NCBI GenBank assembly: GCA_020024455.1
Contig: JAHHTU010000004.1
Coordinates: 23,257-87,256 of the forward strand
Length of the DNA stretch: 64,000 nt
Origin: Anaerotignum sp.
Lineage (GTDB): Bacteria > Bacillota > Clostridia > Lachnospirales > Anaerotignaceae
Direction: 5' to 3'
Shown one piece after another: positions 16,961 through 24,223 of the stretch (position 1 is its first letter; each line of letters begins with the position of its first letter). A program made the position numbers and the translations under genes. Under the pieces are notes generated by a model. That model searched no databases. It saw nothing but the letters and a program-made list of their open reading frames with translations, and had not been told where the DNA came from.

Positions 16961-17477
16961 GTTGACATTGATGCGTGTGGTATTGATACCGGTTTTTCTG
17001 TTGGTGTTATTTTTGATGCAAGAGCCATATAATCGTTATATTGCAACGGCAATTTTTGTTGTGGCATCAGTGACAGATTTTTTAGATGGGTATATTGCAA
17101 GAAAATACCATATGGTAAGCAATTTCGGGAAATTTATGGACCCTTTGGCAGATAAATTGTTGGTAATGGCAGCGTTGGTGTCTATGGTTGCCATGGAAGA
17201 TTTGCCTGCATGGGTGGTGATTGTCATATTGGCACGTGAATTTGCAATCACAGGGTTTCGTACATTGGCAATGGAAGCCAATATCGTGATGGCAGCAAGT
17301 TGGTGGGGAAAAATCAAAACAACCACACAAATGATTATGATTATTTTGGTGCTGTTACAGTTGCCTTTTGCATATATGCCGATGATAGAAACCGTGTTGG
17401 TATGGTTGGCAGTGCTGTTTACCGTAGTTTCCGGTGTGGATTATATCGTCAAAAACAAACAAGTACTAAAAGGGTGA
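16938..17477 (+). CDS. pgsA: CDP-diacylglycerol-glycerol-3-phosphate 3-phosphatidyltransferase
   Basis: Forms phosphatidylglycerol phosphate from CDP-diacylglycerol, the product of CdsA, in the membrane. The CDP-alcohol phosphotransferase motif is complete: DFLDGYIARKYHM, G, DPLADK (D-X2-DG-X2-AR-X8-G-X3-D-X3-D). Several hydrophobic helices are present. Three in-frame ATGs are possible (16929, 16938, 16944). GGGAG at 16924-16928 fits 16938 best, while 16944 gives the usual MNLPNKLT start. It overlaps the end of rimO by about 20 bases. Confidence 0.93.
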   Translation: MQMNLPNKLTLMRVVLIPVFLLVLFLMQEPYNRYIATAIFVVASVTDFLDGYIARKYHMVSNFGKFMDPLADKLLVMAALVSMVAMEDLPAWVVIVILAREFAITGFRTLAMEANIVMAASWWGKIKTTTQMIMIILVLLQLPFAYMPMIETVLVWLAVLFTVVSGVDYIVKNKQVLKG

Positions 17478-17481
17478 TGGC

Positions 17482-18054
17482 ATGGTTAGAATGGCAACAG
17501 TAGAAGATGCCGCAAATATTTTACACATTTATGCATATTATATTGAAAATACAACAACAACATTTGAATATATTGTCCCCAGCGTAGCGGAGTTTTCTGA
17601 ACGCATGGCAAAAATTTTGCAAAAGTATCCCTATTTGGTGTATGAAGAAAACGGAACAATTTACGGCTATGCATATGCACATCAATTTATGGAACGAGCC
17701 GCCTCACAATGGGGAGCAGAGTTGTCTGTGTATTTGGCAAAAGAGGCACAGGGCAAAGGCATAGGCAAACAATTATACCAAGCATTGACAGAGATTTTGA
17801 AACTGCAACACGTTGTCAAACTATATGGTTGTATTGAGGGCAGTAATGCACAAAGTATTGCCATGCATAAACGGCTTGGGTTTTCGGAAATTGCCAGATT
17901 TGCACATTGTGGGTATAAACATGGCAAATGGCTGGATTTGGTTTGGCTGGAAAAGACGATTGCAGATGCAGAACCATCACAGCCGTTTTTGCCAATTTCT
18001 CAGATAGAGAAAAAACATATCGTATCTTGTATGCAAAAAAAGAGAAATCTTTAA
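17482..18054 (+). CDS. GNAT-family N-acetyltransferase (phosphinothricin-acetyltransferase-like)
   Basis: The order of motifs matches the PAT subgroup of GNAT enzymes: MVRMATVEDAANILHIYAYYIENTTTTFE at the N-terminus, YAYAHQFMERAA, then the acetyl-CoA loop region EAQGKGIGKQLYQAL near residue 90-105, and KRLGFSEIARFAHCGYKHGKWLDLVWLEK. A short extra tail of about 25 residues follows. The substrate is unknown; the annotation 'phosphinothricin' is only a family label. It starts four bases after pgsA, so it is probably cotranscribed. Its last codons lie inside a bidirectional terminator shared with the convergent fur gene. Confidence 0.82.
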   Translation: MVRMATVEDAANILHIYAYYIENTTTTFEYIVPSVAEFSERMAKILQKYPYLVYEENGTIYGYAYAHQFMERAASQWGAELSVYLAKEAQGKGIGKQLYQALTEILKLQHVVKLYGCIEGSNAQSIAMHKRLGFSEIARFAHCGYKHGKWLDLVWLEKTIADAEPSQPFLPISQIEKKHIVSCMQKKRNL

Positions 18055-18070
18055 TCAGATTTCTCTTTTT
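18037..18070. terminator. Bidirectional terminator within the convergent gene ends
   Basis: AAAAAGAGAAATCT (18037-18050) and AGATTTCTCTTTTT (18057-18070) form a 14-bp stem with a six-base loop, with A and T runs on either side. It overlaps the last codons of both the acetyltransferase (+) and the Fur-family gene (-). Confidence 0.8.
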
Positions 18071-18491
18071 CATTTGCCGCATGATTTTTTTGTAAACAGT
18101 CCGCACAGATACCGGAAAATTCCAATAAATGCCCTGTGATATGAAACCCTGTTTTTTGTTGCAAATCCTCTTCTAATTCTTGTAAAGGACAATGTGCAAT
18201 CGGAATGATTTTTTGACAAACGGTACAAATCAAATGGTGGGTATGGTCATGTTTTGCCAATGCAAAATATGCTTTCCCATCTTTTCGTAATGTTTTGGAT
18301 AAAATGCCGTTTTCTGTAAAAATATTGAGTGTGCGATATATGGTAGAGAGGTTCATTGGTAATATGGTGTTGGATTGCTCCAATAATTCCTCCGCAGTCA
18401 TTGGTTTGTTTTGTGCCTGTAATATGGATAACAGCAAGCGTCTTTTTTTTGTGGATTTTAATGCTGCGTCTTTTAATATGGTTTGTGACAT
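18051..18491 (-). CDS. Fur-family metalloregulator
   Basis: A 146-residue repressor with an N-terminal winged helix (TKKRRLLLSILQAQNKPMTAEELLEQ; NLSTIYRTLNIFTENGILSK) and a dimerisation domain rich in metal ligands: HDHTHHLICTVCQK and GICADCLQ. The two CXXC pairs should bind structural zinc. Whether it senses iron (Fur), zinc (Zur) or peroxide (PerR) cannot be decided from the sequence; the HDHTHHLIC pattern occurs in several subgroups. It is convergent to the acetyltransferase (4-base overlap) and divergent from nth. A GGTGT-N2-ACACC inverted repeat abuts the start codon and could be part of an operator. Confidence 0.88.
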   Translation of the reverse strand: MSQTILKDAALKSTKKRRLLLSILQAQNKPMTAEELLEQSNTILPMNLSTIYRTLNIFTENGILSKTLRKDGKAYFALAKHDHTHHLICTVCQKIIPIAHCPLQELEEDLQQKTGFHITGHLLEFSGICADCLQKNHAANEKEKSD

Positions 18492-18520
18492 GGTGTCAAC
18501 ACCTATCCTTTCTTTGTTTC

Positions 18521-18549
18521 ATGATAGTATAGGGATTTTTTTTTGTCAA
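18521..18549 (-). promoter_or_regulatory. Predicted promoter for the Fur-family gene
   Basis: On the - strand TTGACA (18549-18544), a 17-base spacer starting with an A tract, then TATCAT (18526-18521), about 30 bases before the start codon. Confidence 0.5.
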
Positions 18550-18633
18550 TGGAAAAACAAAAGCAGTTTTCTTTTTGGTGGGTTCATGATACAATGGGGA
18601 TAAAATTTTGTAGTATAAAAGGAGCATATGACG

Positions 18634-19281
18634 ATGACAAAAAAAGAAAAAGTCACAAAAATATTAGAATTATTAAGAGAATATTATGGCCCAACCACTT
18701 GTTATTTGAACCATGAAAACGCATGGCAGTTATTGATTGCCACCATTTTATCCGCACAATGTACCGATGAGCGTGTGAATATTGTGACAAAAGATTTATT
18801 CCAAAAATATACATCAATACAAGATTTTGCAGAGGCAAATTTGGCAGAACTGGAAAAAGACATTCATTCGATTGGATTTTATCATAACAAAGCGAAAAAT
18901 ATCATTGCCTGCTGTCAAAGATTATTGTCTGTATATGGGGGAGAAGTGCCTTCTGATTTGGACGAATTGACATCATTGGCAGGGGTTGGCAGAAAGACCG
19001 CAAATGTGGTTAGAGGAAATTGGTATCATATTCCCAGTGTTGTGGTGGATACCCATGTCAAGCGTGTTTCCAATTTATTGGGGCTGACAAAAAATCAAGA
19101 CCCTGTTAAAATTGAGTTGGATTTGATGAAAATTGTGCCAAAAGAAAAATGGATTGATATTAACACGCAAATGATAGCACATGGTAGAAAAATTTGTATT
19201 GCACGCCGCCCAAAATGTAACGAATGTTTCTTGTTTATGTACTGTGTTGGTGGACAAAATTTAGCAAAAACAAAAAAATAA
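18634..19281 (+). CDS. nth: Endonuclease III
   Basis: DNA glycosylase/AP lyase for oxidised pyrimidines in base-excision repair. The helix-hairpin-helix LTSLAGVGRKTANVV contains the catalytic lysine, and VVVDTHVKRVSNLLGL the catalytic aspartate. The C-terminal [4Fe-4S] ligands are intact in CIARRPKCNECFLFMYC (C-X6-C-X2-C-X5-C). Two ATGs are close: 18628 and 18634. The GGAG at 18621-18624 is only 3 bases from the first but 9 from the second, so 18634 is preferred. Length (215) is normal. Confidence 0.95.
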   Translation: MTKKEKVTKILELLREYYGPTTCYLNHENAWQLLIATILSAQCTDERVNIVTKDLFQKYTSIQDFAEANLAELEKDIHSIGFYHNKAKNIIACCQRLLSVYGGEVPSDLDELTSLAGVGRKTANVVRGNWYHIPSVVVDTHVKRVSNLLGLTKNQDPVKIELDLMKIVPKEKWIDINTQMIAHGRKICIARRPKCNECFLFMYCVGGQNLAKTKK

Positions 19282-19324
19282 GCTAACAAATTCTTACATT
19301 TTCCTAAAATTTGCAAGAAACAAC

Positions 19325-19354
19325 TTGTAAAAATATGCTGGATTATGTTAAAAT
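19325..19354 (+). promoter_or_regulatory. Predicted promoter for the lipoprotein gene
   Basis: TTGTAA (19325-19330), 18-base spacer, TAAAAT (19349-19354), 54 bases before ATG 19408. Confidence 0.45.
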
Positions 19355-19407
19355 TATACAGAAACAAGAACATATTTTCTTTTATAAAGGTTAAGGAGGC
19401 GTATGGA

Positions 19408-20238
19408 ATGAAATTTAGAAAAAGAATACTTGCAACAGCAATGACAGTGGCAATGGCAGTAGCGATGGCAGGCTGTGGCGGTGGAAATGGCGGCGATACA
19501 AAAGGTGCAGATGTAGAAACATTGTTGAAAACAGCAAGTGAAAAAATGGCAACCGTAAAAAGCTATTCCGCAGACATGACCATGAATTTTGATATGGAAA
19601 TGGGAGAAGAAAAAGCTTCCACAGAAATCAATGCCAAAATGGACGCAATGAGTGACCCTCTGAAATTGAAAATGGATATGTCAACAAAAGTCAATGGTCA
19701 GGAAATGCAAGCATTCCAGATGTATGCAATCCAAGAAGGGGAAACAGCAACTTCTTATGTAAATGTTGGCGGACAATGGGCAAACCAACCAATCAGTATA
19801 GACGATTTGGCACAATATAATGCAGATGCAAATATGGATTTGTATTTGAACAATTTGAGCAATTTCTCTGCAACAGGTTCTGAAACCATCAACGGCAAAG
19901 AAACCACAGTGGTAGAAGGTGTATTGACCGGTGATGCAATGAAAGAAGCTTTGCAAACTTCCGGCTTGGAATCTGCAACAGCAGGTATGGGTATGTCCGT
20001 AGATGAAGTTGCTTCCATGATGCAAGGCGATATGCCTGTAAAAATGTGGATTACAGAAGATGGCTATGTGATGCAATATGATTTGGACATGACAGCATTG
20101 ATGCAAGGTTTGATGGACGGTATGTCCCAAGGACAAGATACAGGTGTCAAAGTAAGCAATGTAACAATCAAAATGACTTGCGACAATTATGATAATGTAA
20201 CTGTGGAGTTGCCCGCAGAAGCAAAACCGGCAGCATAA
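19408..20238 (+). CDS. Lipoprotein, DUF6612-like
   Basis: A 276-residue lipoprotein: MKFRKRILATAMTVAMAVAMAGCGGG has a lipobox (AMAGC) and a glycine-rich tether. The body (TASEKMATVKSYSADMTMNFDMEM..., then MDPLKLKMDMSTKV-like strands, and VKMWITEDGYVMQYDLDMTALMQ) resembles the LolA/LppX-like fold of DUF6612-type lipoproteins found in many Firmicutes. It is methionine-rich. Function is unknown; lipid or hydrophobic ligand handling is only suggested by fold relatives. AAGGAGG at 19393-19399 sets the start. It is monocistronic, with its own promoter and terminator. Confidence 0.7.
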   Translation: MKFRKRILATAMTVAMAVAMAGCGGGNGGDTKGADVETLLKTASEKMATVKSYSADMTMNFDMEMGEEKASTEINAKMDAMSDPLKLKMDMSTKVNGQEMQAFQMYAIQEGETATSYVNVGGQWANQPISIDDLAQYNADANMDLYLNNLSNFSATGSETINGKETTVVEGVLTGDAMKEALQTSGLESATAGMGMSVDEVASMMQGDMPVKMWITEDGYVMQYDLDMTALMQGLMDGMSQGQDTGVKVSNVTIKMTCDNYDNVTVELPAEAKPAA

Positions 20239-20246
20239 TGTAAATA

Positions 20247-20281
20247 GAAAATCAGATACTTATAAAGTATCTGATTTTTTT
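20247..20281 (+). terminator. Intrinsic terminator before the Se/Mo cluster
   Basis: AAATCAGATACTT and AAGTATCTGATTT form a long stem with a short loop, followed by a T run. It separates the lipoprotein gene from the selenium-molybdenum cluster. Confidence 0.85.
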
Positions 20282-20292
20282 ATATAAAAAAA

Positions 20293-20321
20293 TTGCGTAT
20301 CAAACAAAAACATGATAAAAT
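20293..20321 (+). promoter_or_regulatory. Predicted promoter of the Se/Mo cluster
   Basis: TTGCGT (20293-20298), 17-base spacer, TAAAAT (20316-20321). This would give a leader of about 90 bases containing the 26-bp palindrome. Confidence 0.45.
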
Positions 20322-20381
20322 ACAGAAAGAAAAAATCCATTCTATGCGTATGTTGTGTGGAAAGGATTTTATTTTTGCAAA

Positions 20382-20407
20382 TCGTTATTCTCATATGAGA
20401 ATAACGA
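20382..20407. promoter_or_regulatory. Perfect 26-bp palindrome, candidate ModE-type operator
   Basis: The half-site TCGTTATTCTCAT is followed directly by its exact reverse complement, ending ATAACGA. The outer CGTTAT...ATAACG bases match the ends of the E. coli ModE box; the centre differs. It lies 14 bases upstream of the ModE-like HTH gene and just before its ribosome site. An autoregulatory operator for the cluster is the simplest reading, but a hairpin in the mRNA leader is also possible. Confidence 0.65.
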
Positions 20408-20420
20408 AAGGGTGGATAGT

Positions 20421-20759
20421 ATGAAAAAGAATTTGCAGTATCAAATGAAATTGCGTATCGTAGGAGAAGAAAAAGCGTTTGGACATGGTGTGTTGGTGTT
20501 GATGCAAGGCATTGCACAAAAAGGCTCTATGCAAAAAGCGGCGTCGGATATGGGGCTTGCATACAGCAAGGCTTGGAAAATGATGAAAACAGCGGAAAAG
20601 GAATTGGGATTTGCTTTGTTGGAACGAAAAAGCGGCGGAAAAAACGGTGGCGGTTCTCAAATTACAGAACAGGGAAAGGATATGATGCTGCGTTTTATCC
20701 GTTTTGAACAGGAATTGAAACAACAAGCAGACCGATTATATCAAAAATACTTTGATTAG
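20421..20759 (+). CDS. ModE-like/LysR-type winged-helix regulator (HTH domain only)
   Basis: A 112-residue protein matching the N-terminal DNA-binding part of ModE: MKLRIVGEEKAFGHGVLVLMQGIAQKGSMQKAASDMGLAYSKAWKMMKTAEKELGFALLERKSGGKNGGGSQIT in outline, with the ModE-typical AYSKAWKM recognition helix and GG-rich wing. There is no C-terminal molbindin (Mop/TOBE) domain, so it cannot bind molybdate as E. coli ModE does. It is first in the selD-mod-moa cluster and lies directly behind a palindrome that may be its operator. Start ATG 20421 follows AAAGGGTGG. Expected to regulate the cluster in response to Mo/W or cofactor status (inference). Confidence 0.82.
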   Translation: MKKNLQYQMKLRIVGEEKAFGHGVLVLMQGIAQKGSMQKAASDMGLAYSKAWKMMKTAEKELGFALLERKSGGKNGGGSQITEQGKDMMLRFIRFEQELKQQADRLYQKYFD

Positions 20760-20770
20760 GAGGAACGTCC

Positions 20771-21799
20771 GTGCAAGAAGAAATACTGTTTTGCAACAGT
20801 GGCGGTTGTACCGCAAAACTGGGGGCAGGTGTATTGGAACGGATATTATCCAAATTGCCAAAACCAGAACAAAAAGATGAAAATTTATTGATTGGATATG
20901 AAAGTGCAGATGATGCGGCAGTATATCAAATCACAGAGGAGATTGCCATTGTACAGACATTGGATTTTTTCCCGCCGATGGTGGACGACCCGTATTTGTT
21001 TGGACAGATTGCGGCAACCAATGCATTGAGTGATATTTATGCCATGGGAGGAGAAGTCAAAACAGCATTGAATATCGTTTGTTTTCCGGAAAACATGGAT
21101 TTGCATATATTGGGTAAAATATTGCAAGGCGGCAGTGAAAAGGTCATGGAAGCAGGCGGGATATTGGTAGGCGGACATTCCATTGCAGATGATGGCATCA
21201 AGTATGGATTGTCAGTGATGGGAACGGTACACCCTGCACATATTTTTGCAAATGATGGGGTACAAGACAAAGACGCACTGCTATTGACAAAGCCTTTGGG
21301 TGTGGGGATTGTCTGTATGGCGAACCGTATGCAGGCGGCAAGTACCAAAAGTATGCAGCAAGCCATACAATCCATGACAACATTGAATCAGTATGCGATG
21401 GAAATTATCAAACAATATCGTGTACATGGCTGTACAGATATAACAGGATTTGGATTTTTGGGGCATTTGAAAGAAATGCTTGCCCATGGGTATGCGGCAG
21501 AAATTGACAGTATGCAGATACCTTATATACAAAACAGTTTGCAATATGCAGATGCTTTTTATTTGACATCTGCGGCACAGAGGAATCGCAATCATGTGGG
21601 GGATTTTGTGGTATTTGACCATGTGCCGTTTGCCATGCAGGAATTGTTGTTTGACCCGCAAACTTCGGGCGGGTTGCTTGTGAGTATGCCTTTGGAAGAT
21701 GCAAAAAAAGCTATGAAGGAATTGCAACAGATTGGCTTACATTGTGGAATTGTGGGACGTGTGGTGAAAAAAGAAACACCATATATTTTGGTGCGATAG
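20771..21799 (+). CDS. selD: Selenide, water dikinase (selenophosphate synthetase)
   Basis: Makes selenophosphate from selenide and ATP, the activated selenium donor. The N-terminal glycine-rich motif with catalytic Cys and Lys is NSGGCTAKLG (Cys13, Lys16); the position used for selenocysteine in some homologues is cysteine here. AIR-synthase-type motifs follow (DDAAVYQ, TLDFFPPMVDDPYLFGQIAATNALSDIYAMGG, GGHSI, DPQTSGGLL). GTG start at 20771 is supported by TAGGAGGAA at 20757-20765, which overlaps the previous stop. The neighbours (yedF, yqeB, yqeC, DUF3343) indicate that selenophosphate is meant for selenium-dependent molybdenum hydroxylases. Use for Sec or selenouridine cannot be excluded, as selA/selB/selU would lie elsewhere. 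Confidence 0.96.
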   Translation: MQEEILFCNSGGCTAKLGAGVLERILSKLPKPEQKDENLLIGYESADDAAVYQITEEIAIVQTLDFFPPMVDDPYLFGQIAATNALSDIYAMGGEVKTALNIVCFPENMDLHILGKILQGGSEKVMEAGGILVGGHSIADDGIKYGLSVMGTVHPAHIFANDGVQDKDALLLTKPLGVGIVCMANRMQAASTKSMQQAIQSMTTLNQYAMEIIKQYRVHGCTDITGFGFLGHLKEMLAHGYAAEIDSMQIPYIQNSLQYADAFYLTSAAQRNRNHVGDFVVFDHVPFAMQELLFDPQTSGGLLVSMPLEDAKKAMKELQQIGLHCGIVGRVVKKETPYILVR

Positions 21800-21810
21800 G
21801 AGGAATCTGT

Positions 21811-22389
21811 ATGAAAATTGATGCAAGAGGAAAACAATGCCCAATACCTGTGATAGAAACGAAAAAAGTCATGGAACAATGTCATGTCAAAAATTTGGAA
21901 GTTTTGGTAGATAATGAAATCGCAGTACAAAATTTATATAAATTGGCACAACAAAAAGGGGTACAGGTGACCAACCGAAAAGAAAATGAAAACTGCTATG
22001 TTGTGACATTTCTTGGAGAAATAAAACAGACAGAACCAATCCAAGAAAACCCACAAAACACCGTTGTGGTGTTGTCATCGGAAACGATGGGGAAAGGTGA
22101 CGATGTGCTGGGCAAAGTCTTGATGAAAGGATTTGTATATGCATTGACAGAAGCAGAGCCGTTGCCAAATACCATCGTGTTATATAATGGCGGGGCAAAA
22201 TTGGCAGTACAAGATGCAGATACCATATCCGATTTGCAGTGGATGGAAAAGCAGGGGGTAAATATATTGGTTTGCGGTACTTGCTTAAACCATTATGGCT
22301 TATCAGAACATTTGGCAGTGGGCAGTGTGACAAATATGTATCATATTACACAAATATTGATGACAGCAGGTAAGGTGATTTCTGTATGA
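21811..22389 (+). CDS. yedF: Sulfurtransferase-like selenium metabolism protein YedF
   Basis: Two domains: an N-terminal TusA-like domain (residues 1-70; ARGKQCPIPVIETKK with the CPxP cysteine at residue 10) and a C-terminal DsrE/DsrF-like domain (about 85-192; VVLSSETMGKGDDVLGK, LYNGGAKLAV, ILVCGTCLNHYGL with two cysteines). This fusion is the YedF family that accompanies selD. It probably carries selenium or sulfur as a persulfide/perselenide. ATG 21811 has AGGAGG. It starts 11 bases after selD and overlaps yqeB by an ATGA. Confidence 0.92.
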   Translation: MKIDARGKQCPIPVIETKKVMEQCHVKNLEVLVDNEIAVQNLYKLAQQKGVQVTNRKENENCYVVTFLGEIKQTEPIQENPQNTVVVLSSETMGKGDDVLGKVLMKGFVYALTEAEPLPNTIVLYNGGAKLAVQDADTISDLQWMEKQGVNILVCGTCLNHYGLSEHLAVGSVTNMYHITQILMTAGKVISV

Positions 22390-23201
22390 TGGCATTTGAT
22401 GTTGTGGTGCGGGGCGGTGGTGATTTGGCAACGGCAGTCATTCATACATTGCATCGGTGTGGATTTTCGGTATTGGTGCTGGAAACAAAAAAACCATCTG
22501 CCATTCGCAGACACGTGGCATTTTCGGAAGCGGTGTATCAAAAACAACATACCGTAGAGGGTGTGACGGCGGTTTTGGTGAAAAATATCAAACAAGCAGT
22601 GCAGGCAGAGCAAAACGGCACTGTCCCATTGATGATTGATGCAACGTGTGAGATTGTGTCACAAATACGCCCAAAAGTTTTGGTAGATGCCATCATAGCA
22701 AAAAAAAATTTGGGAACGCATATCCATATGGCAGATACCGTCATCGGCTTGGGGCCGGGGTTTACGGCAAACAAAGATGTGCATTTTGTCATTGAAACAC
22801 AAAGGGGGCATAACTTAGGACGTATTTTGACAGAGGGCTGTGCCGCACCCAATACGGGTGTTCCCGGTATGATTGGCGGATATGGAAAAGAACGTGTGAT
22901 ACACGCAGAAGTTGATGGAGCATTGTATGCGAAGGCAAATATCGGCGATTTTGTAAAAAAAGGACAAGTGATTGCGGAAATTGCAGGTACACCTGTTTTG
23001 GCAAGCATAGACGGTGTGTTGCGTGGTTTGATACGAGATGGATATATGGTGAAAAAAGGCTTGAAAATTGCCGATATTGACCCAAGAGCAGAGGAACAGA
23101 AAAATTGCGATACCATTTCGGATAAGGCACGTTGCATTGCAGGCAGTGTATTGGAATGTATCATGATGAGGGGGAGCTTTACATGGAAAAAGTCAGAGTA
23201 G
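22386..23201 (+). CDS. yqeB: Selenium-dependent molybdenum cofactor biosynthesis protein YqeB
   Basis: Matches the EF2563/YqeB family: N-terminal VVRGGGDLATAVIHTLHRCGFSVLVLE, a Rossmann-like start, then PSAIRRHVAFSEAVY, VIGLGPGFTANKDVHFVIETQRGHNLGR, and a C-terminal barrel-like segment (VDGALYAKANIGDFVKKGQVIAEI...LIRDGYMVKKGLKIADIDPR). The family is found only with selenium-dependent molybdenum hydroxylase genes; the biochemical reaction is unknown, but a role in making or delivering the selenium-containing Mo centre is accepted by context. It overlaps yedF by 4 bases and the next gene by 19. Confidence 0.92.
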   Translation: MMAFDVVVRGGGDLATAVIHTLHRCGFSVLVLETKKPSAIRRHVAFSEAVYQKQHTVEGVTAVLVKNIKQAVQAEQNGTVPLMIDATCEIVSQIRPKVLVDAIIAKKNLGTHIHMADTVIGLGPGFTANKDVHFVIETQRGHNLGRILTEGCAAPNTGVPGMIGGYGKERVIHAEVDGALYAKANIGDFVKKGQVIAEIAGTPVLASIDGVLRGLIRDGYMVKKGLKIADIDPRAEEQKNCDTISDKARCIAGSVLECIMMRGSFTWKKSE

Positions 23202-24205
23202 AAGATGCTGTAGGTATGGTGCTTTGCCACGATATCACAGAAATTGTGCCAAACAAATTTAAGGGTAGAGCATTTGCAAAGGGACATATCATACAGCAGG
23301 AAGATATTGAAAAATTGTTGGATTTGGGAAAACGCTATATTTATGTTTGGGATATCCAAAAAGGATATATACATGAAAATGATGCGGCAAAACGCATGGT
23401 ACAGGCGGCTGTGGGGGAAAACATTACTTGCAGTGATGTCAAAGAGGGGAAAATTGAATTGCGTGCTGCTTGCGATGGTGTGCTGAAAATCAATTTAGAT
23501 GCATTGTATGCAGTCAATAGCGGGGAGCAAATCTGTTTTGCAACCATACACGGAAACAAAATAGTCAAAAAAGGTGCGTTGTTGGGTGGTGCAAGAGTCA
23601 TTCCCTTGACAGTCAAAGAGGAAGTTTTGCAGGAATTTGAAACCATTTGTAAAAGCCATACACAACCTTTGCTTACTGTAAAACCGTTTCAAAGTGCAAA
23701 AATCGGCATTGTGACAACCGGTTCCGAAATTGCGTCCGGCAGGATTACAGACCAGTTTGGCCCTGTGTTGGAGGAAAAGGCAAAGGAATTGGGAGCAGTT
23801 GTCATCGGACAGGTATTTCCCGGTGATGAACAGCAGGAAATCACAAAAGCCATATTGGACTTTTTGGAACAAGGGGCAGATATGGTACAGGTGACGGGTG
23901 GTATGTCCGTAGACCCCGATGATGTGACACCTGCGGCAATCCGAGATTGCGGTGGCGAAGTGGTGACGTATGGTACACCTGTATTGCCGGGGGCAATGTT
24001 TATGCTGGCATATGTCAAAGGAAAGCCTGTTGTGGGATTGCCTGGTTGTGTGATGTATGCAAAACGCACCGTATTTGATTTGACAGTTCCCAGATTGTTG
24101 ACAGGGGAAAGGCTGCAAAAAAGAGATTTTGTGATGCTGGCACATGGAGGACAATGTCAAAACTGTGCCGTGTGTGTCTATCCGAACTGTGGGTTTGGAC
24201 AATAA
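23183..24205 (+). CDS. MoeA-like molybdopterin-binding protein
   Basis: A 340-residue protein with a MoaB/Mog-type molybdopterin-binding domain at about 175-310: IGIVTTGSEIASGRITDQFGPVLEEKAKEL, VTGGMSVDPDDVTPAAIRDCGGEVVTYGTPVLPGAMFMLAYV and KPVVGLPGCVMYAKRTVFDL in outline. The N-terminal half is a shortened MoeA-like region. The tail is cysteine-rich (CQNCAVCVYPNC), unlike MoeA itself. It is a shorter variant typical of SDMH clusters, probably involved in Mo insertion or handling of the MPT cofactor (inference). ATG 23183 has GAGGGGGAG; the longer frame from 23132 overlaps yqeB and lacks a site. Confidence 0.83.
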   Translation: MEKVRVEDAVGMVLCHDITEIVPNKFKGRAFAKGHIIQQEDIEKLLDLGKRYIYVWDIQKGYIHENDAAKRMVQAAVGENITCSDVKEGKIELRAACDGVLKINLDALYAVNSGEQICFATIHGNKIVKKGALLGGARVIPLTVKEEVLQEFETICKSHTQPLLTVKPFQSAKIGIVTTGSEIASGRITDQFGPVLEEKAKELGAVVIGQVFPGDEQQEITKAILDFLEQGADMVQVTGGMSVDPDDVTPAAIRDCGGEVVTYGTPVLPGAMFMLAYVKGKPVVGLPGCVMYAKRTVFDLTVPRLLTGERLQKRDFVMLAHGGQCQNCAVCVYPNCGFGQ

Positions 24206-24223
24206 GGAGGAAAACAAAGAGAT

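Noticed and set aside
20322..20420. Moco riboswitch in the leader of the Se/Mo cluster
   Set aside because: The leader is too short and lacks the multi-stem Moco RNA pattern; the only structure is the 26-bp palindrome.
22538..23374. 278-codon - strand frame opposite yqeB
   Set aside because: Antisense of yqeB and the MoeA-like gene, no supporting start signals.
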